Shown piece after piece: positions 52,638 through 61,892 of a stretch of 64,000 nt of DNA (positions are counted from its first letter, which is position 1; the number at the start of each line of letters is the position of its first letter). The notes beneath the pieces are model-generated. The model was not told the DNA's origin. It did not search any database and was given only the letters and a program-made list of their open reading frames with translations. The DNA comes from Phycisphaerae bacterium (GTDB lineage: Bacteria; Planctomycetota; Phycisphaerae; UBA1845). The DNA is taken from positions 1-64,000 of the forward strand of contig JAGFJJ010000011.1 of the NCBI GenBank assembly GCA_024102815.1. The letters run 5' to 3'. The position numbers and the translations under genes are program-made.

Positions 52638-53582
52638 TCAACGCCTATCGCGGTAGGTTCGATGGCAGGCTTTGCAGGATTCGTGGACGACCCGAAGCAG
52701 GCGGGTACGCTCGGCAACAGGGGCGCCGGCGATTACGGATCCCTCAAGTGCCTTCGCGGCCGCGCCCGCTTTGCCGAGCATCTCTGCAAAATCCGGCGGA
52801 TGTATTTCCCGCTCAGGATCGTCCAACAAACCGCCAAGCAGCCGGGCAAGCTGCCGGGCCTCAGCCTCGGGCACGAGGTCGGGATGGTCGGGAGGAAACT
52901 GCCAGCCGGCGTCGCGAATCTCGACAAGGTGGTCGTACGCTTCCTGCGCCGCAGCCATTGCCTTGACGAACCCCGGCACGGGTACGACCTCGGGGAAATC
53001 GGCCGGGGCGGTGTCGAGTTGTTCCTGTCCCGCCGCTTCCAACTCGGCGACGCATTGATAGAGTCCGGGATAGTTTTCCGAAGTCCCCGCTTGCTGCATG
53101 AACACCACGCCCTGTTGCGGTGTCAGCCAGCCCAAGCCCACGGCGGCCGAGGCTGCGGCGGCGGGACCGCGATGCTTGCCGTGGTGGCAGTGCACGTACA
53201 CCGGGCCGGGCAAATCGCGCACGACCCGGGCGATTTCCAACTGCCTTTCGTGGTCGATGCCGTGATAGCCCACGGGCAGATGGACGTAGCGCATGCCGTG
53301 TCGATGGGCCGCCTCGACGTCAGGGACGGCTCCATCCACGGTCACAATGGTGCGAACGCCCCGGCGTTCCAACTCCGCGAATCCTTCGTCTCCGTCAGGA
53401 GCCGAACCACTGATGAGCTTGGGCGTGATCTGGATGACGTTGTGGACGGCGTGATGAGCCTGATCAGCCTGCTGCAAATGGCTCTCGGAACTGGCGCCCA
53501 CCGAATTGTTCCGCTTTGGAGAACCACAGGACCCGAGCAAGAGAATCGCGAATAAAGTCGCGAGCAATGTTTGAGCAGACAT
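52638..53582 (-). CDS. Lipoprotein fusing a Cys-phosphatase domain to a cytochrome c'-like haem motif
   Basis: 314 residues from ATG 53582 (TTG 53591 possible). Lipobox LLLGSC. Residues about 45-170 look like a protein tyrosine/dual-specificity phosphatase: VYVHCHHGKHRGP gives HC-x5-R with nucleophile Cys132 and Arg138, preceded by beta strands RTIVTVDGAVPD and RYVHLPVGYHG (an acid-candidate Asp at DHERQ). The C-terminus has CKACHRTYR (about 303-311), the CxxCH haem site with the C-terminal position seen in cytochrome c'. Helical region 205-300 fits a four-helix c' bundle. The fusion is unusual, and export to an oxidising compartment of a Cys phosphatase is odd. Confidence 0.82.
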   Translation of the reverse strand: MSAQTLLATLFAILLLGSCGSPKRNNSVGASSESHLQQADQAHHAVHNVIQITPKLISGSAPDGDEGFAELERRGVRTIVTVDGAVPDVEAAHRHGMRYVHLPVGYHGIDHERQLEIARVVRDLPGPVYVHCHHGKHRGPAAAASAAVGLGWLTPQQGVVFMQQAGTSENYPGLYQCVAELEAAGQEQLDTAPADFPEVVPVPGFVKAMAAAQEAYDHLVEIRDAGWQFPPDHPDLVPEAEARQLARLLGGLLDDPEREIHPPDFAEMLGKAGAAAKALEGSVIAGAPVAERTRLLRVVHESCKACHRTYRDRR

Positions 53583-53621
53583 CCTACGCAATGAACACGC
53601 TCATCAAACGGATTGAATCAA

Positions 53622-54827
53622 TCATCCGGCCGAGACTTTGAGGGGAATCGTCCCGTCTCGGCGAGGTAGCGGATCTGGCGGCTTGATCGATACCTTGCTA
53701 CTACTGAGCACCGTCTCGCCGCGCTGCACCGCTTCCGCCAGCGCCACGGTTTCGTCGTAGAGCGCGTCGAGCATCTCGGCTTCGGTCACGGTTCGCTTCT
53801 GCTCACCCTGGACGTAGATGATTCCCCGCCCCTTGCCGGCAAACACGGCCACGTCTGCACCCTCTGCCTCCCCAGGACCGTTAACCACACAACCCATTAC
53901 GGCCACCTTCACCGGAACTCGAATGCCGGAGAGCTTGCGCCGGACATCGGCCGTGAGCTTGATGAGGTCGATTTCGATCCGCCCGCAGGTCGGGCAAGCG
54001 ATCAGCTCAGGCTCAGCCCGGCCGCGCAGCCCGAGCGAGCAGAGCAGTTCGCGGGCGTCCTCGACTTCGTGAATCGGATCACAGGCATACGAGATACGGA
54101 TCGTGTCGCCGATTCCCTGCGACAGGAGCGAGCCCAGCGAGGCGATGGAGCGAATGCGACCAGTCTCCGGCGGGCCGGCGTGGGTCAGGCCCAGGTGCAG
54201 GGGAAGGTCGAACCGCTCGCTGATGGCCCGGTATGCGTCGATCACCATCGTGGCGTCGATGCTCTTGGCGCTGAGGACGACGTCGTGGAAATCGTTGTCG
54301 TCGAAAATGCGAAGGTATTCCTCGACGGTCTCAACCATCAGGCGGAGGAGTTCGCTCCGCCGGTCCTGGGCGAGCCCCGCCTGCTGTGTGGAGCGCCGCC
54401 GGCGGTCCCGACGCTCGACGACGCTGCCTTCGTTCACCCCCACGCGAATGGGAATGCCCCGTTCACGGCACGCGGCGATGACCCGATCCACCTCGCGGCG
54501 GTCATTGATGTTACCCGGGTTGAGGCGAATCTTGTGCACGCCCGCCTCGATGGCCTCCATGGCCCGTTCGTAGTGGAAATGGACATCCGCCACGATGGGA
54601 ACGGGCGACTGGTCCAGAATCGCGGGCAACATGGCCGTGTCGCTCTTCTCCGGAACCGCTACCCGGACAATATCACAGCCGGCCTCGGCCAGGCGGCGGA
54701 TCTGGGCCACGGTGGCGTCGACGTCGTGGGTATAGGTGCTGGTCATGGACTGAATGGAGATGGGCGCATCCCCCCCGACGGGCACCGGCCCCACCATGAC
54801 CTGTCGCGTTTTCCTTCGAGGAGTCAT
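53622..54827 (-). CDS. ispG: 4-hydroxy-3-methylbut-2-en-1-yl diphosphate synthase (IspG/GcpE)
   Basis: Penultimate step of the MEP isoprenoid pathway, converting MEcPP to HMBPP with a [4Fe-4S] cluster. Cluster ligands Cys278 and Cys281 (ACPTCGR), Cys313 (MGCVVNGPGE) and the catalytic Glu320 are intact. N-terminal TIM-barrel with SIQSMTSTYTHDVDATV and LNPGNINDR. A basic stretch (ERRDRRRRSTQQ, about 138-149) in the middle is longer than usual. ATG 54827 with ACAGGAAG upstream; frame open to 54905. Length 401. Isolated from other MEP genes here. Confidence 0.95.
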   Translation of the reverse strand: MTPRRKTRQVMVGPVPVGGDAPISIQSMTSTYTHDVDATVAQIRRLAEAGCDIVRVAVPEKSDTAMLPAILDQSPVPIVADVHFHYERAMEAIEAGVHKIRLNPGNINDRREVDRVIAACRERGIPIRVGVNEGSVVERRDRRRRSTQQAGLAQDRRSELLRLMVETVEEYLRIFDDNDFHDVVLSAKSIDATMVIDAYRAISERFDLPLHLGLTHAGPPETGRIRSIASLGSLLSQGIGDTIRISYACDPIHEVEDARELLCSLGLRGRAEPELIACPTCGRIEIDLIKLTADVRRKLSGIRVPVKVAVMGCVVNGPGEAEGADVAVFAGKGRGIIYVQGEQKRTVTEAEMLDALYDETVALAEAVQRGETVLSSSKVSIKPPDPLPRRDGTIPLKVSAG

Positions 54828-55088
54828 CTTCCTGTCGTGGTCCTTAACGCCGAACTGACCCAGCCGTCGCTTTCCGGATTCTAATTCGCCTGTGAGACAG
54901 GGCAAAGGCTTGCAGCGCGACTCTCGTTGCCGCCGGCGATTCTGCTACAATAGGGTCCGTTCTCGAATTCGGGGGCCTCGGCGCGGATCGCCCCCGGACG
55001 ACGTGTCCGTTGGCGGTGCGCACATGGATGCGGTCCTCGGGAACGACCTCGGGACTACCATGGCGAAAGCAGGAAAGGAGTCATTCGA

Positions 55089-56126
55089 ATGATCGCAAGG
55101 CGTTGGATTGGGGTTTCGGTCGTGCTACTGGGCGTCTCTTCACTTACCGGCTGCGCTTCCAAGGAGCGGGCGTTCGTCAGCTACAGCTATGTGGTGGAGC
55201 CGTCAAAGGGCCTGCCGCAGGGCATGAACACGCTCTACATCGCCCCGGCCAAGATCGGACCGACCACCGACGAGAAGTGGTCGGAACTGAGTGCCAACAT
55301 CCTTCGTTCGCTGGTGAACGAATCGCGTAGCGATTTCGGCACACCGATCGAGATTTCCGACCGGCGCGATACACAAGTCACGTTCGACGAGGCTGATCTG
55401 CAAGCGGCCGGGATGTCCGATCGCCGCGGAGGCCAGCCCGGCAAGCTGCTCGGCGCCGATGGGGCCATCCTCAGCTATGTGGACGTGAAAATCACCCTCA
55501 CGAAGGGCAAACAGAGAACCTTGTCCGACCTTGGGCTCTTCGGGGGCGGCGGACACGGCTACGGTGCGGGTGGCGCCGACATTCGCACCTCGGAAGTGGA
55601 AACCGTCACACGGAACATGACCGTGCAGACCAGCTTCAAACTTGTGGACACGGCCAACAACAAGGTCTGGGAGCACTACCTGCCCACGACGTTCACGGCC
55701 ACGGATCGCACCAAGGCCAGCCCAATTTTCGGTTCGAGCAAGACCGAGGCGGAACTCACGCCGTCCGACAAGATCATCGCAACGCTGGTCGAACAGGGCG
55801 CCCGGCAGTTCGTCAGCCGGTTGATGCGATGTCGCATCCAGGTGGACGAGAACGTATCGTCGAGCGGGAACGAGAACTGCCGGCAAGGTGTGCGTCTGCT
55901 TCGCGCGGAGGCGTGGGGCTCGGCACTGGATCAGTTCAAGCTCGCCCTGGCAGCCGATCCCGGCGACGACCGGGCCGCATTCGGGGCGGGCGTGGCCCTC
56001 GAGGCAGAAGGGCGCCCGGGCGAGGCGCTCCGCTATTACCAGCAGGCCCTTCAGTACTCGGACCGGGCCCAATACCGGGAGGCACGCGAGCGGGTCAAGG
56101 CTTATGAGGGACGCGTGACGGGCTAG
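55089..56126 (+). CDS. Lipoprotein with CsgG-like N-terminal and TPR C-terminal regions
   Basis: 345 residues. Site AAAGGAG 8 nt before ATG 55089; lipobox SSLTGC. N-terminal half (TLYIAPAKIGPTTDEKWSEL, LGADGAILSYVDVKITLTKG) resembles CsgG/TolB-N-type periplasmic proteins that bind or form assembly platforms: a nucleotide-binding-like alternation and an 'aD.vl.G.v' element. A Gly-rich run (FGGGGHGYGAGGAD) splits it. Residues about 275-340 are TPR-like (GSALDQFKLALAADPGDDRA). Followed by the LPP20-repeat gene and a small lipoprotein, all plus strand, gaps 199 and 78 bp. FlgT/FlgP pairs in flagellar motors offer a precedent, but no flagellar genes are here. Confidence 0.75.
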   Translation: MIARRWIGVSVVLLGVSSLTGCASKERAFVSYSYVVEPSKGLPQGMNTLYIAPAKIGPTTDEKWSELSANILRSLVNESRSDFGTPIEISDRRDTQVTFDEADLQAAGMSDRRGGQPGKLLGADGAILSYVDVKITLTKGKQRTLSDLGLFGGGGHGYGAGGADIRTSEVETVTRNMTVQTSFKLVDTANNKVWEHYLPTTFTATDRTKASPIFGSSKTEAELTPSDKIIATLVEQGARQFVSRLMRCRIQVDENVSSSGNENCRQGVRLLRAEAWGSALDQFKLALAADPGDDRAAFGAGVALEAEGRPGEALRYYQQALQYSDRAQYREARERVKAYEGRVTG

Positions 56127-56325
56127 CGCCCTCGGCGGCCGGGCGACGGAATTCGCGACACGGTCCAACGTTTGGAGAGCCGTGTTGTCTACAACGTATC
56201 AGACGGGGCGGTTCCTTGGCAGTTTTGGGGCAAGAACCCGGCTCCGCCGTATCACGATGGGTGATTCTCGGAACATGACCTCGGGGCCAGCACATGACGC
56301 CTCGGGTCCATAGGGAGAACGTCTT

Positions 56326-57651
56326 ATGAGATCGAAGCTCTGTTTCGTGCTCGCCGCAGGCGCGGCGCTGGTCCTGATCACGCCGGTTGCTAAGGCGCAA
56401 AACGCTGTTACCGATGCCCAGAACAAGCTGCTGGCCAAGCGCGCAGCGGAAGCGGATTGCTTCCGCAAGCTCACGGAAACCGTCTACGGTCTGCAGCTCA
56501 ACTCTGAGACCACCGTGCGCGACTTTGTAACGGAAAGTGACCAGATTCGCACCTCGGTCAACCAGTTCATCAAGGGCATTCGCACGCAGAAGCCCACCTA
56601 TTACGACGACGGCGTGGCCGAGGTCGAGTGCGAAGTAACTGTCGCGAATGTGATCACGAGCATCAAGCAGGCACACAGCACGCACTATCACGGAAACAAG
56701 GTGACCACGACGGACATCGAGACGATCAGCAAGCGGATTCAGAAGGACGTGATCTCGGCCGTGGGTAGCGGAGCGCCGCGTCCCGACGTTCCGCCCGACC
56801 TCCCTCCTCAGGCGATGGATCAGCTTCCGCCGCTGCCGCAGGACTACACGCCGCCCCGCCGGGCGATTCCCGAAATCTGGAAATCCGTCGGTCCGCAGGG
56901 GCGGCTGATGGCGGAGCGTGCCGCGCGGGTGGACGCACTCCGAAAGCTGCTCGAGACAATCAAGGGTCTGCGGCTCAACTCCGAGACGCTGGTTCGAGAC
57001 TTTGTAACCGAGTCGGACGAGATTGCCACGCGAGCCGAGGGCATCGTGGTCGGGGCATCGGAAGTCAGCACCTACCTGCATGATGATGAGCTGATCGCCG
57101 AGGTCACCATGCAGGTGCCGGTCGAGCGTGTGCTCACCAAGATCAAGGAGCTGCACAGCGAGCATTACCACGGCAATCGCGTGACGGCCACGCACATCGA
57201 AAACGTCAAGAAGGAGATCGAACGGGACACCGTTGAAGCCACCGGCATGGGGGTTCCGCCGCAGCGGTTCCTCAAGGAAGCGGAAGCCAAGGGTGTTTCT
57301 TCTCCGGATTGGATGGCGAACGTGCTCCAGGCCACCGGGCAGGGAACCGATCCCGAGATGAATACCGCCCAGGGCAAGCTTCGCGCCGCCCGGGCCGCCG
57401 CGCTCGACGGCCTGCGGAAGCTCGCCGAGCAGATCTACGGGCTTCGTATCGATTCCAACACCACGGTGCGGGACTTCGTCACGCAGCGCGACGAGATTCG
57501 CTCTCAGGTGGACGCTGTGCTGACCGGAGCCTTCCAGGAACCGGCAACGTTCTCGGAGGACGTGGCCACGGTGGTGGTAACGCTTCCGGCCGCCGAAGTG
57601 TGGAGTGTTGTTAACAGCGAAATCCGCCACGAGCGGCGGTCAGGTTCTTAG
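56326..57651 (+). CDS. Exported protein with three LPP20-like repeats
   Basis: 441 residues, signal peptide about 1-25 (LVLITPVAKAQ). Three repeats share the pattern 'A.RAA..D..RKL.E..YGL.L.S.T.VRDFVT..D.IR': about residues 33-140 (RAAEADCFRKLTETVYGLQL), 195-300 (RAARVDALRKLLETIKGLRL) and 362-441 (RAAALDGLRKLAEQIYGLRI). The first two also share a tail with HYHGNKVTTT/HYHGNRVTAT and IE..KK.I..D; the third lacks it. A proline-rich linker (150-175) separates one and two. The fold is LPP20/FlgP-like by eye, function unknown. Lies after the CsgG-like lipoprotein gene and before a small lipoprotein. Confidence 0.82.
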   Translation: MRSKLCFVLAAGAALVLITPVAKAQNAVTDAQNKLLAKRAAEADCFRKLTETVYGLQLNSETTVRDFVTESDQIRTSVNQFIKGIRTQKPTYYDDGVAEVECEVTVANVITSIKQAHSTHYHGNKVTTTDIETISKRIQKDVISAVGSGAPRPDVPPDLPPQAMDQLPPLPQDYTPPRRAIPEIWKSVGPQGRLMAERAARVDALRKLLETIKGLRLNSETLVRDFVTESDEIATRAEGIVVGASEVSTYLHDDELIAEVTMQVPVERVLTKIKELHSEHYHGNRVTATHIENVKKEIERDTVEATGMGVPPQRFLKEAEAKGVSSPDWMANVLQATGQGTDPEMNTAQGKLRAARAAALDGLRKLAEQIYGLRIDSNTTVRDFVTQRDEIRSQVDAVLTGAFQEPATFSEDVATVVVTLPAAEVWSVVNSEIRHERRSGS

Positions 57652-57729
57652 GACTTCTTCGTACACCGCGGCAATTCCGCGATTGCGCCAGCGGTTTGAA
57701 CAGCAAGTTTTTTTGCCGGGAGATCAGCG

Positions 57730-57954
57730 ATGAATAGTCGTTTGCGAAGTTCGTTTGCGCTCATAGGCCTGCTGGCAGCGACGTTCGCCGCAGCAGGATG
57801 CCAGACATCGTCTGTCCGAACGCACCGCTCATACGAATACAACGGAAGCTCTCCGCCGCCGAGGGAGCGTGCCGAGCAGCCCTCCGAGCGCGAGGAGCTC
57901 GAATCCGACTGGGAGATGAAATCGCCGGGCGAAATGGTGGTTGAGCCGGAGTAA
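57730..57954 (+). CDS. Small lipoprotein
   Basis: 74 residues. Signal with lipobox FAAAGC (Cys 24). The mature part is short and highly charged: a TSSVRTHRSYEYN segment then a Glu/Arg/Ser/Pro-rich tail ending EMVVEPE. No family recognised. A GGGAGAT site precedes ATG 57730. It is 78 bp after the LPP20-repeat gene and convergent with ftsH (32 bp). Probably the last gene of that cluster. Confidence 0.6.
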   Translation: MNSRLRSSFALIGLLAATFAAAGCQTSSVRTHRSYEYNGSSPPPRERAEQPSEREELESDWEMKSPGEMVVEPE

Positions 57955-57986
57955 GTCCGGCCATACCCCGACGAGCCCAACGCTTC

Positions 57987-60020
57987 CTACCCCGGCTGGG
58001 GCAACATGCCGTCGCCTAGTCCCGGTTCAGTCTTGGGCTTGGCGGGACGGGCCACGCCCACTTCGCGATTCGGACGGGCGTCGGCGCTGTCCAGCAGGTC
58101 GGCAACGCCCTTGCGGTCCAGCGACTCCCCGCGGATCAACGCGTTGACTTCGTCGCCGGTGATGGTCTCGAATTTCAGCAGGGCCAGCGCAATCGCCTCG
58201 AGCTTCTCCCGGTGCTCCGTGAGGATGCGCCGTGCGTCGGTGTGGGCGGCATCCACGAGGCGCTTGACTTCCGAGTCGATGACCTCGGCCGTCCGCTCGG
58301 AAATGTCGCGGCCGCCGCGCAAATCGAACATGGCGCCCCGTCCGCCGTCGTCGCCGTAGTAAATGAAGCCGACGTTCTCGCCCATGCCCCATTCGCGAAC
58401 CATGCGCTGGGCGATTTCAGTTACCTGTTTGATGTCCGCGGCGGCACCGCTGCTGACTTCGTTGAAGAAGATTTCCTCGGCCAACCGCCCCCCGAACAGC
58501 ACGCGCATGGTGGCCAGGAGGTAATTGCGGGAATAGACCATGCGGTCGCGTTCCGGCAGCGAGAATGTCGCCCCGCCGTAGGGTCCGCGCGGAATAATGC
58601 TGACCTTGTGCAACGGATCGGCCTCTTTTTCCAAGGCCTGAATGAGGGCATGACCGGCCTCGTGGTAGGCCGTGAGTTTGCGGTCGCGCTCGTCGGAGGC
58701 GGGGCTCTTCTTCGCCCGTCCCCAGCGGACCTTGTCGCGGGCCTCTTCCAAATCCTCCTGCTCGACGAATTCCTTGCCGCGCAGGGTGGCGACGATCGCG
58801 GCCTCGTTCACCAACGCGGAAAGCTCGGCACCGCTGAACATGGGCGTTCCCCGAGCCATCCGCTTGATGTCCACGTTGGGACCCAGCTTCACCTTGCGAA
58901 GATGGACCTTGAGGATTTCATAGCGACCCTGGAGATCGGGCAGCGAGACATACACCTGGCGGTCAAACCGTCCCGGTCGGACCAGCGCCGGATCGAGCAC
59001 GTCGGCCCGGTTGGTCGCGGCGATGACGATGATCTGCGAATTCGTCTCGAATCCGTCCATCTCCACGAGAATGGCGTTGAGCGTCTGCTCGCGTTCGTCA
59101 TGCCCGCCGCCTCCGAAATTGGCCCCGCGGCGCCGCCCGACCGCGTCGATCTCATCCAGGAAGATAATGCAGGGCGAATTTTCCTTGGCCTGCTTGAACA
59201 GGTCGCGCACGCGGGAGGCGCCCACGCCGACGAACATCTCCACGAAGTCCGAACCGCTGATGGAGAAAAACGGCACTTCCGCTTCGCCGGCGATGGCCTT
59301 GGCCAGGAGCGTCTTGCCGCATCCCGGTTCGCCGACCAGCAGGATGCCGCGCGGGACGCGCGCGCCCAGGCGCTGAAACTTCTTCGGGGCCTTGAGGAAC
59401 TCGATGATTTCCTGAACTTCCTCCTTGGCCTCCTCGATGCCCGCCACGTCCGCGAAGGTCACGTTGGTATGCTCTTTGGCGGTGACACGGTGGCGCGATC
59501 TGCCGAAACTGCCCAACATGCCTGCTCCTCCGCCGGCGTTGCGAATCTGGCGGAAGATGACGAACCAGATAAAGGCGAAAATGAGAATCCACGGAAGCAT
59601 GCTCAGCAGCACGAGCACGAACTGGTTGGTTCGTTGGGCGGACACTTCCGCGTTGGATTCACGAATGAGCCGCCGGAGAAACTCGTCGTCGATCGCAGCC
59701 CGCGGGTACTCGACGAAGAATCGCTCGGGCGGCGCCCCGGCGGCGGTCCCCTCCGTCGGGACCAGCTCGCCTTCGATCTTGCCGTCCTCCTCCTTGATGG
59801 TCAGCTTGGCCACATGCTTGTTCTCAAGATGCTTGTAGAACTCGCTGATGCTGATCTCCTTGGCGGGATCGAGCGAGCTCGTCAGCAGCGTAACCAAGAG
59901 CAGGACCAGTCCAAGGACGAAAAGCCAGCTCACGAAATTGCGCGAGAGGCGTACATTCGGACCACCGGGCTTGCGTCCGTCGGGAGGCTGTGGGTTTTGT
60001 TGGCCGTTGCCATCCGCCAT
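57987..60020 (-). CDS. ftsH: ATP-dependent zinc metalloprotease FtsH
   Basis: Inner-membrane AAA+ protease removing damaged membrane and regulatory proteins. Two TM segments (about 31-50 and 133-157) flank a periplasmic domain. Walker A GEPGCGKT (230-237), Walker [10 protein letters not shown] (284-292), the second region of homology [15 protein letters not shown], and the zinc site HEAGH (453-457) are complete. Length 677. The C-terminus is Pro/Glu-rich. ATG 60020, weak GAGAA site. Follows lptE and bamD on the minus strand with a 73-bp gap, so probably part of an envelope-biogenesis operon. Confidence 0.96.
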   Translation of the reverse strand: MADGNGQQNPQPPDGRKPGGPNVRLSRNFVSWLFVLGLVLLLVTLLTSSLDPAKEISISEFYKHLENKHVAKLTIKEEDGKIEGELVPTEGTAAGAPPERFFVEYPRAAIDDEFLRRLIRESNAEVSAQRTNQFVLVLLSMLPWILIFAFIWFVIFRQIRNAGGGAGMLGSFGRSRHRVTAKEHTNVTFADVAGIEEAKEEVQEIIEFLKAPKKFQRLGARVPRGILLVGEPGCGKTLLAKAIAGEAEVPFFSISGSDFVEMFVGVGASRVRDLFKQAKENSPCIIFLDEIDAVGRRRGANFGGGGHDEREQTLNAILVEMDGFETNSQIIVIAATNRADVLDPALVRPGRFDRQVYVSLPDLQGRYEILKVHLRKVKLGPNVDIKRMARGTPMFSGAELSALVNEAAIVATLRGKEFVEQEDLEEARDKVRWGRAKKSPASDERDRKLTAYHEAGHALIQALEKEADPLHKVSIIPRGPYGGATFSLPERDRMVYSRNYLLATMRVLFGGRLAEEIFFNEVSSGAAADIKQVTEIAQRMVREWGMGENVGFIYYGDDGGRGAMFDLRGGRDISERTAEVIDSEVKRLVDAAHTDARRILTEHREKLEAIALALLKFETITGDEVNALIRGESLDRKGVADLLDSADARPNREVGVARPAKPKTEPGLGDGMLPQPG

Positions 60021-60093
60021 GTTCGAAGTTCTCTCGTTGTCAAGTCAGGCTTTTGGAAGACCCTACCGATGGGTACGAGGGATCATAGCGGTC

Positions 60094-60603
60094 CTACCAT
60101 CCGGATTCCATCGACTCGACGATCTGCTCAGCCAGGCCGCCCATCCCCCGGACCATGGCGACGCGGAAGGTCTCCCCCACGGGGGGGATGTAACTGGTCT
60201 GATACACGAATCGCGGTTTTTCGACCAGAATCCGGCCCGTTCGGATGTCCTGGAGTCGATAACGTACGGTGATCGTCGAACCAATCTCCCGGGGCAGATC
60301 GGTGTCGAAATCATCGCCGAACACACGGTTTTGTACGCTGATGACCTCCCCGCTGAGGACCGCGTCGGCGTCCTCCAGGCGCGTCACCCGATAGGGCGTG
60401 TCCATCTCGATCCGCTTTACCAACGCTTCGGTCAACTGGAATTCAAGCTCGCGTCGAAACTCCCGGGATTGAAACATCTCCACGTGGACCGTCTGAATAT
60501 CGGTCGGAAACGGACGGGTGGTGGAGTATCCGCAGCCGGAAAGGGCAGCGAAAATGACCGCGGCGCCGAAAGCGAAGAACGGCTTGATTCTGGACTGGAC
60601 CAT
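60094..60603 (-). CDS. lptE: LptE-like lipopolysaccharide-assembly lipoprotein
   Basis: 169 residues, lipobox ALSGCGY (Cys 24 followed by Gly-Tyr, typical of LptE). N-terminal TVHVEMFQSREFRRELEFQL, then AVLSGEVISVQNRVFGDDFD and TITVRYRLQDIRTGRILVE match the LptE/DUF-like 'assembly' fold. In known systems LptE plugs LptD in the outer membrane. No LptD nearby. Lies between bamD (66 bp upstream) and ftsH on the same strand. ATG 60603. Confidence 0.8.
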   Translation of the reverse strand: MVQSRIKPFFAFGAAVIFAALSGCGYSTTRPFPTDIQTVHVEMFQSREFRRELEFQLTEALVKRIEMDTPYRVTRLEDADAVLSGEVISVQNRVFGDDFDTDLPREIGSTITVRYRLQDIRTGRILVEKPRFVYQTSYIPPVGETFRVAMVRGMGGLAEQIVESMESGW

Positions 60604-60669
60604 CGCTCATCCAATTCTCGAACGTGAACAACTGATCGGCGGAATACGCGACCGAAGACAGTGCGCCGG

Positions 60670-61719
60670 TTAACCCCCTGCTTCCGGTAACGTTTCGCCG
60701 AGCAGGGACAACCGGGTGCGCGCCTCGACCGCCGCGGCCGTATCCGCAAAGTCGCGTGCAATACGCTCCAGGTAGAACACCGCCGACGCCAGATGATCGG
60801 TGCGCGCGTACCAGTCGGCAATGTTGAGCATCTTTTCCGCGCGCTTCTCGGCGATATCCGCGAGTATCAGCCGGACGTTTTCTTCGGTGCGGCCCGCGGC
60901 ATCCGGATACTGGTTGAGATAATCGAGGTAGCGCTCTCGCGCTTCAACGAGCGGGGCGTCATCGTACGGGATCCCGCGAAACGCGGCCAAGGTCGCATCG
61001 GCCGCGCGACGCATGGCATAACGGTGATAACGGCTGAGCGGATAGTCCTTCACGAGTCGAGCATATTCAATCTCCGCCAGATCGTATTCGCCGGTGCGGT
61101 AGAAGTAATCCCCCTTGGTCTTGATGGCCAGAATGGCCTCGGGTCGATCGGGGTAATTCGAAGATATATCGTCCAGGATCTGCAGGCCGAGCTCCTTGCC
61201 GGGAACGATGCGCAGACCCAGAAACTTCCGCTTGGCGCCGCCCAGGAAGGACTCGGCGATGACGAACTCGAGCCGGATGGCCTCCGATGTGACCGCCATG
61301 CCCCCATAGCGATTGAGAAACTCCTGGAGCAGCTTGTGGGCTTTCTCAAATTCGCGCCGTCCGACCAGGGCCTCGGCCCGGGCGATCATGACCTCCGGAA
61401 AAAGCTCCTGCTCCCGCCCGTAGCTCTTCTCGAAGCGTTTCGCTGCGGCGATCGCCTTACGGTATTCGCGATCTCGATTGAGCCGGCGGATTTCGTACAG
61501 CGCCCCCTCAGGCGTGCTCTTGGGCGGCGGCGGCTGCTCGACCCAGTCGCGCTTGGCGGGATCGAACGTGAGCGAACGGGCGCGCGGTGGCTCGGCCCGT
61601 GCCGGTAGGACATTGCCGAGCAGGATCATTGCGGCCAATAGCGGCACGGAAAGCGTATCACGACCTACGAAAGAGCGCCGCGACCACCCGGATGCGCAGT
61701 GGCCCATGGACCCATTCAT
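60670..61719 (-). CDS. bamD: BamD/YfiO-like outer-membrane assembly protein
   Basis: 349 residues with signal-like region about 19-43 (SVPLLAAMILLGNVLPARA), without a lipobox Cys at the cleavage site, unlike classic BamD. The body has TPR-like helices: RRLNRDREYRKAIAAAKRF, RREFEKAHKLLQEFLNRY, YRTGEYDLAEIEYARLVKDY (the 'Y.kG.yd.A...y..l...yP' BamD hallmark) and ARERYLDYLNQYPDAAGR. ATG 61719 has GGAG at good spacing; ATG 61740 lacks a site. First gene of the bamD-lptE-ftsH series. Missing lipid-anchor Cys is odd; secretion signal and fold still support the call. Confidence 0.82.
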   Translation of the reverse strand: MNGSMGHCASGWSRRSFVGRDTLSVPLLAAMILLGNVLPARAEPPRARSLTFDPAKRDWVEQPPPPKSTPEGALYEIRRLNRDREYRKAIAAAKRFEKSYGREQELFPEVMIARAEALVGRREFEKAHKLLQEFLNRYGGMAVTSEAIRLEFVIAESFLGGAKRKFLGLRIVPGKELGLQILDDISSNYPDRPEAILAIKTKGDYFYRTGEYDLAEIEYARLVKDYPLSRYHRYAMRRAADATLAAFRGIPYDDAPLVEARERYLDYLNQYPDAAGRTEENVRLILADIAEKRAEKMLNIADWYARTDHLASAVFYLERIARDFADTAAAVEARTRLSLLGETLPEAGG

Positions 61720-61892
61720 TGCGATCTCCGCGGTTCCCATGGGTCAATTGTAAGCCCGATCGTTATCGGCACGCAACGCGTCGGCCCCATGCCGCCCGGA
61801 AATAGGCCGTTTGCGGCGTCGCGTATCAACGGGTATAGGAAGTGTCCCGGAAATGTCCAGGGGGCATTGCTCCGGGCAGATTTTGGCGCGGC

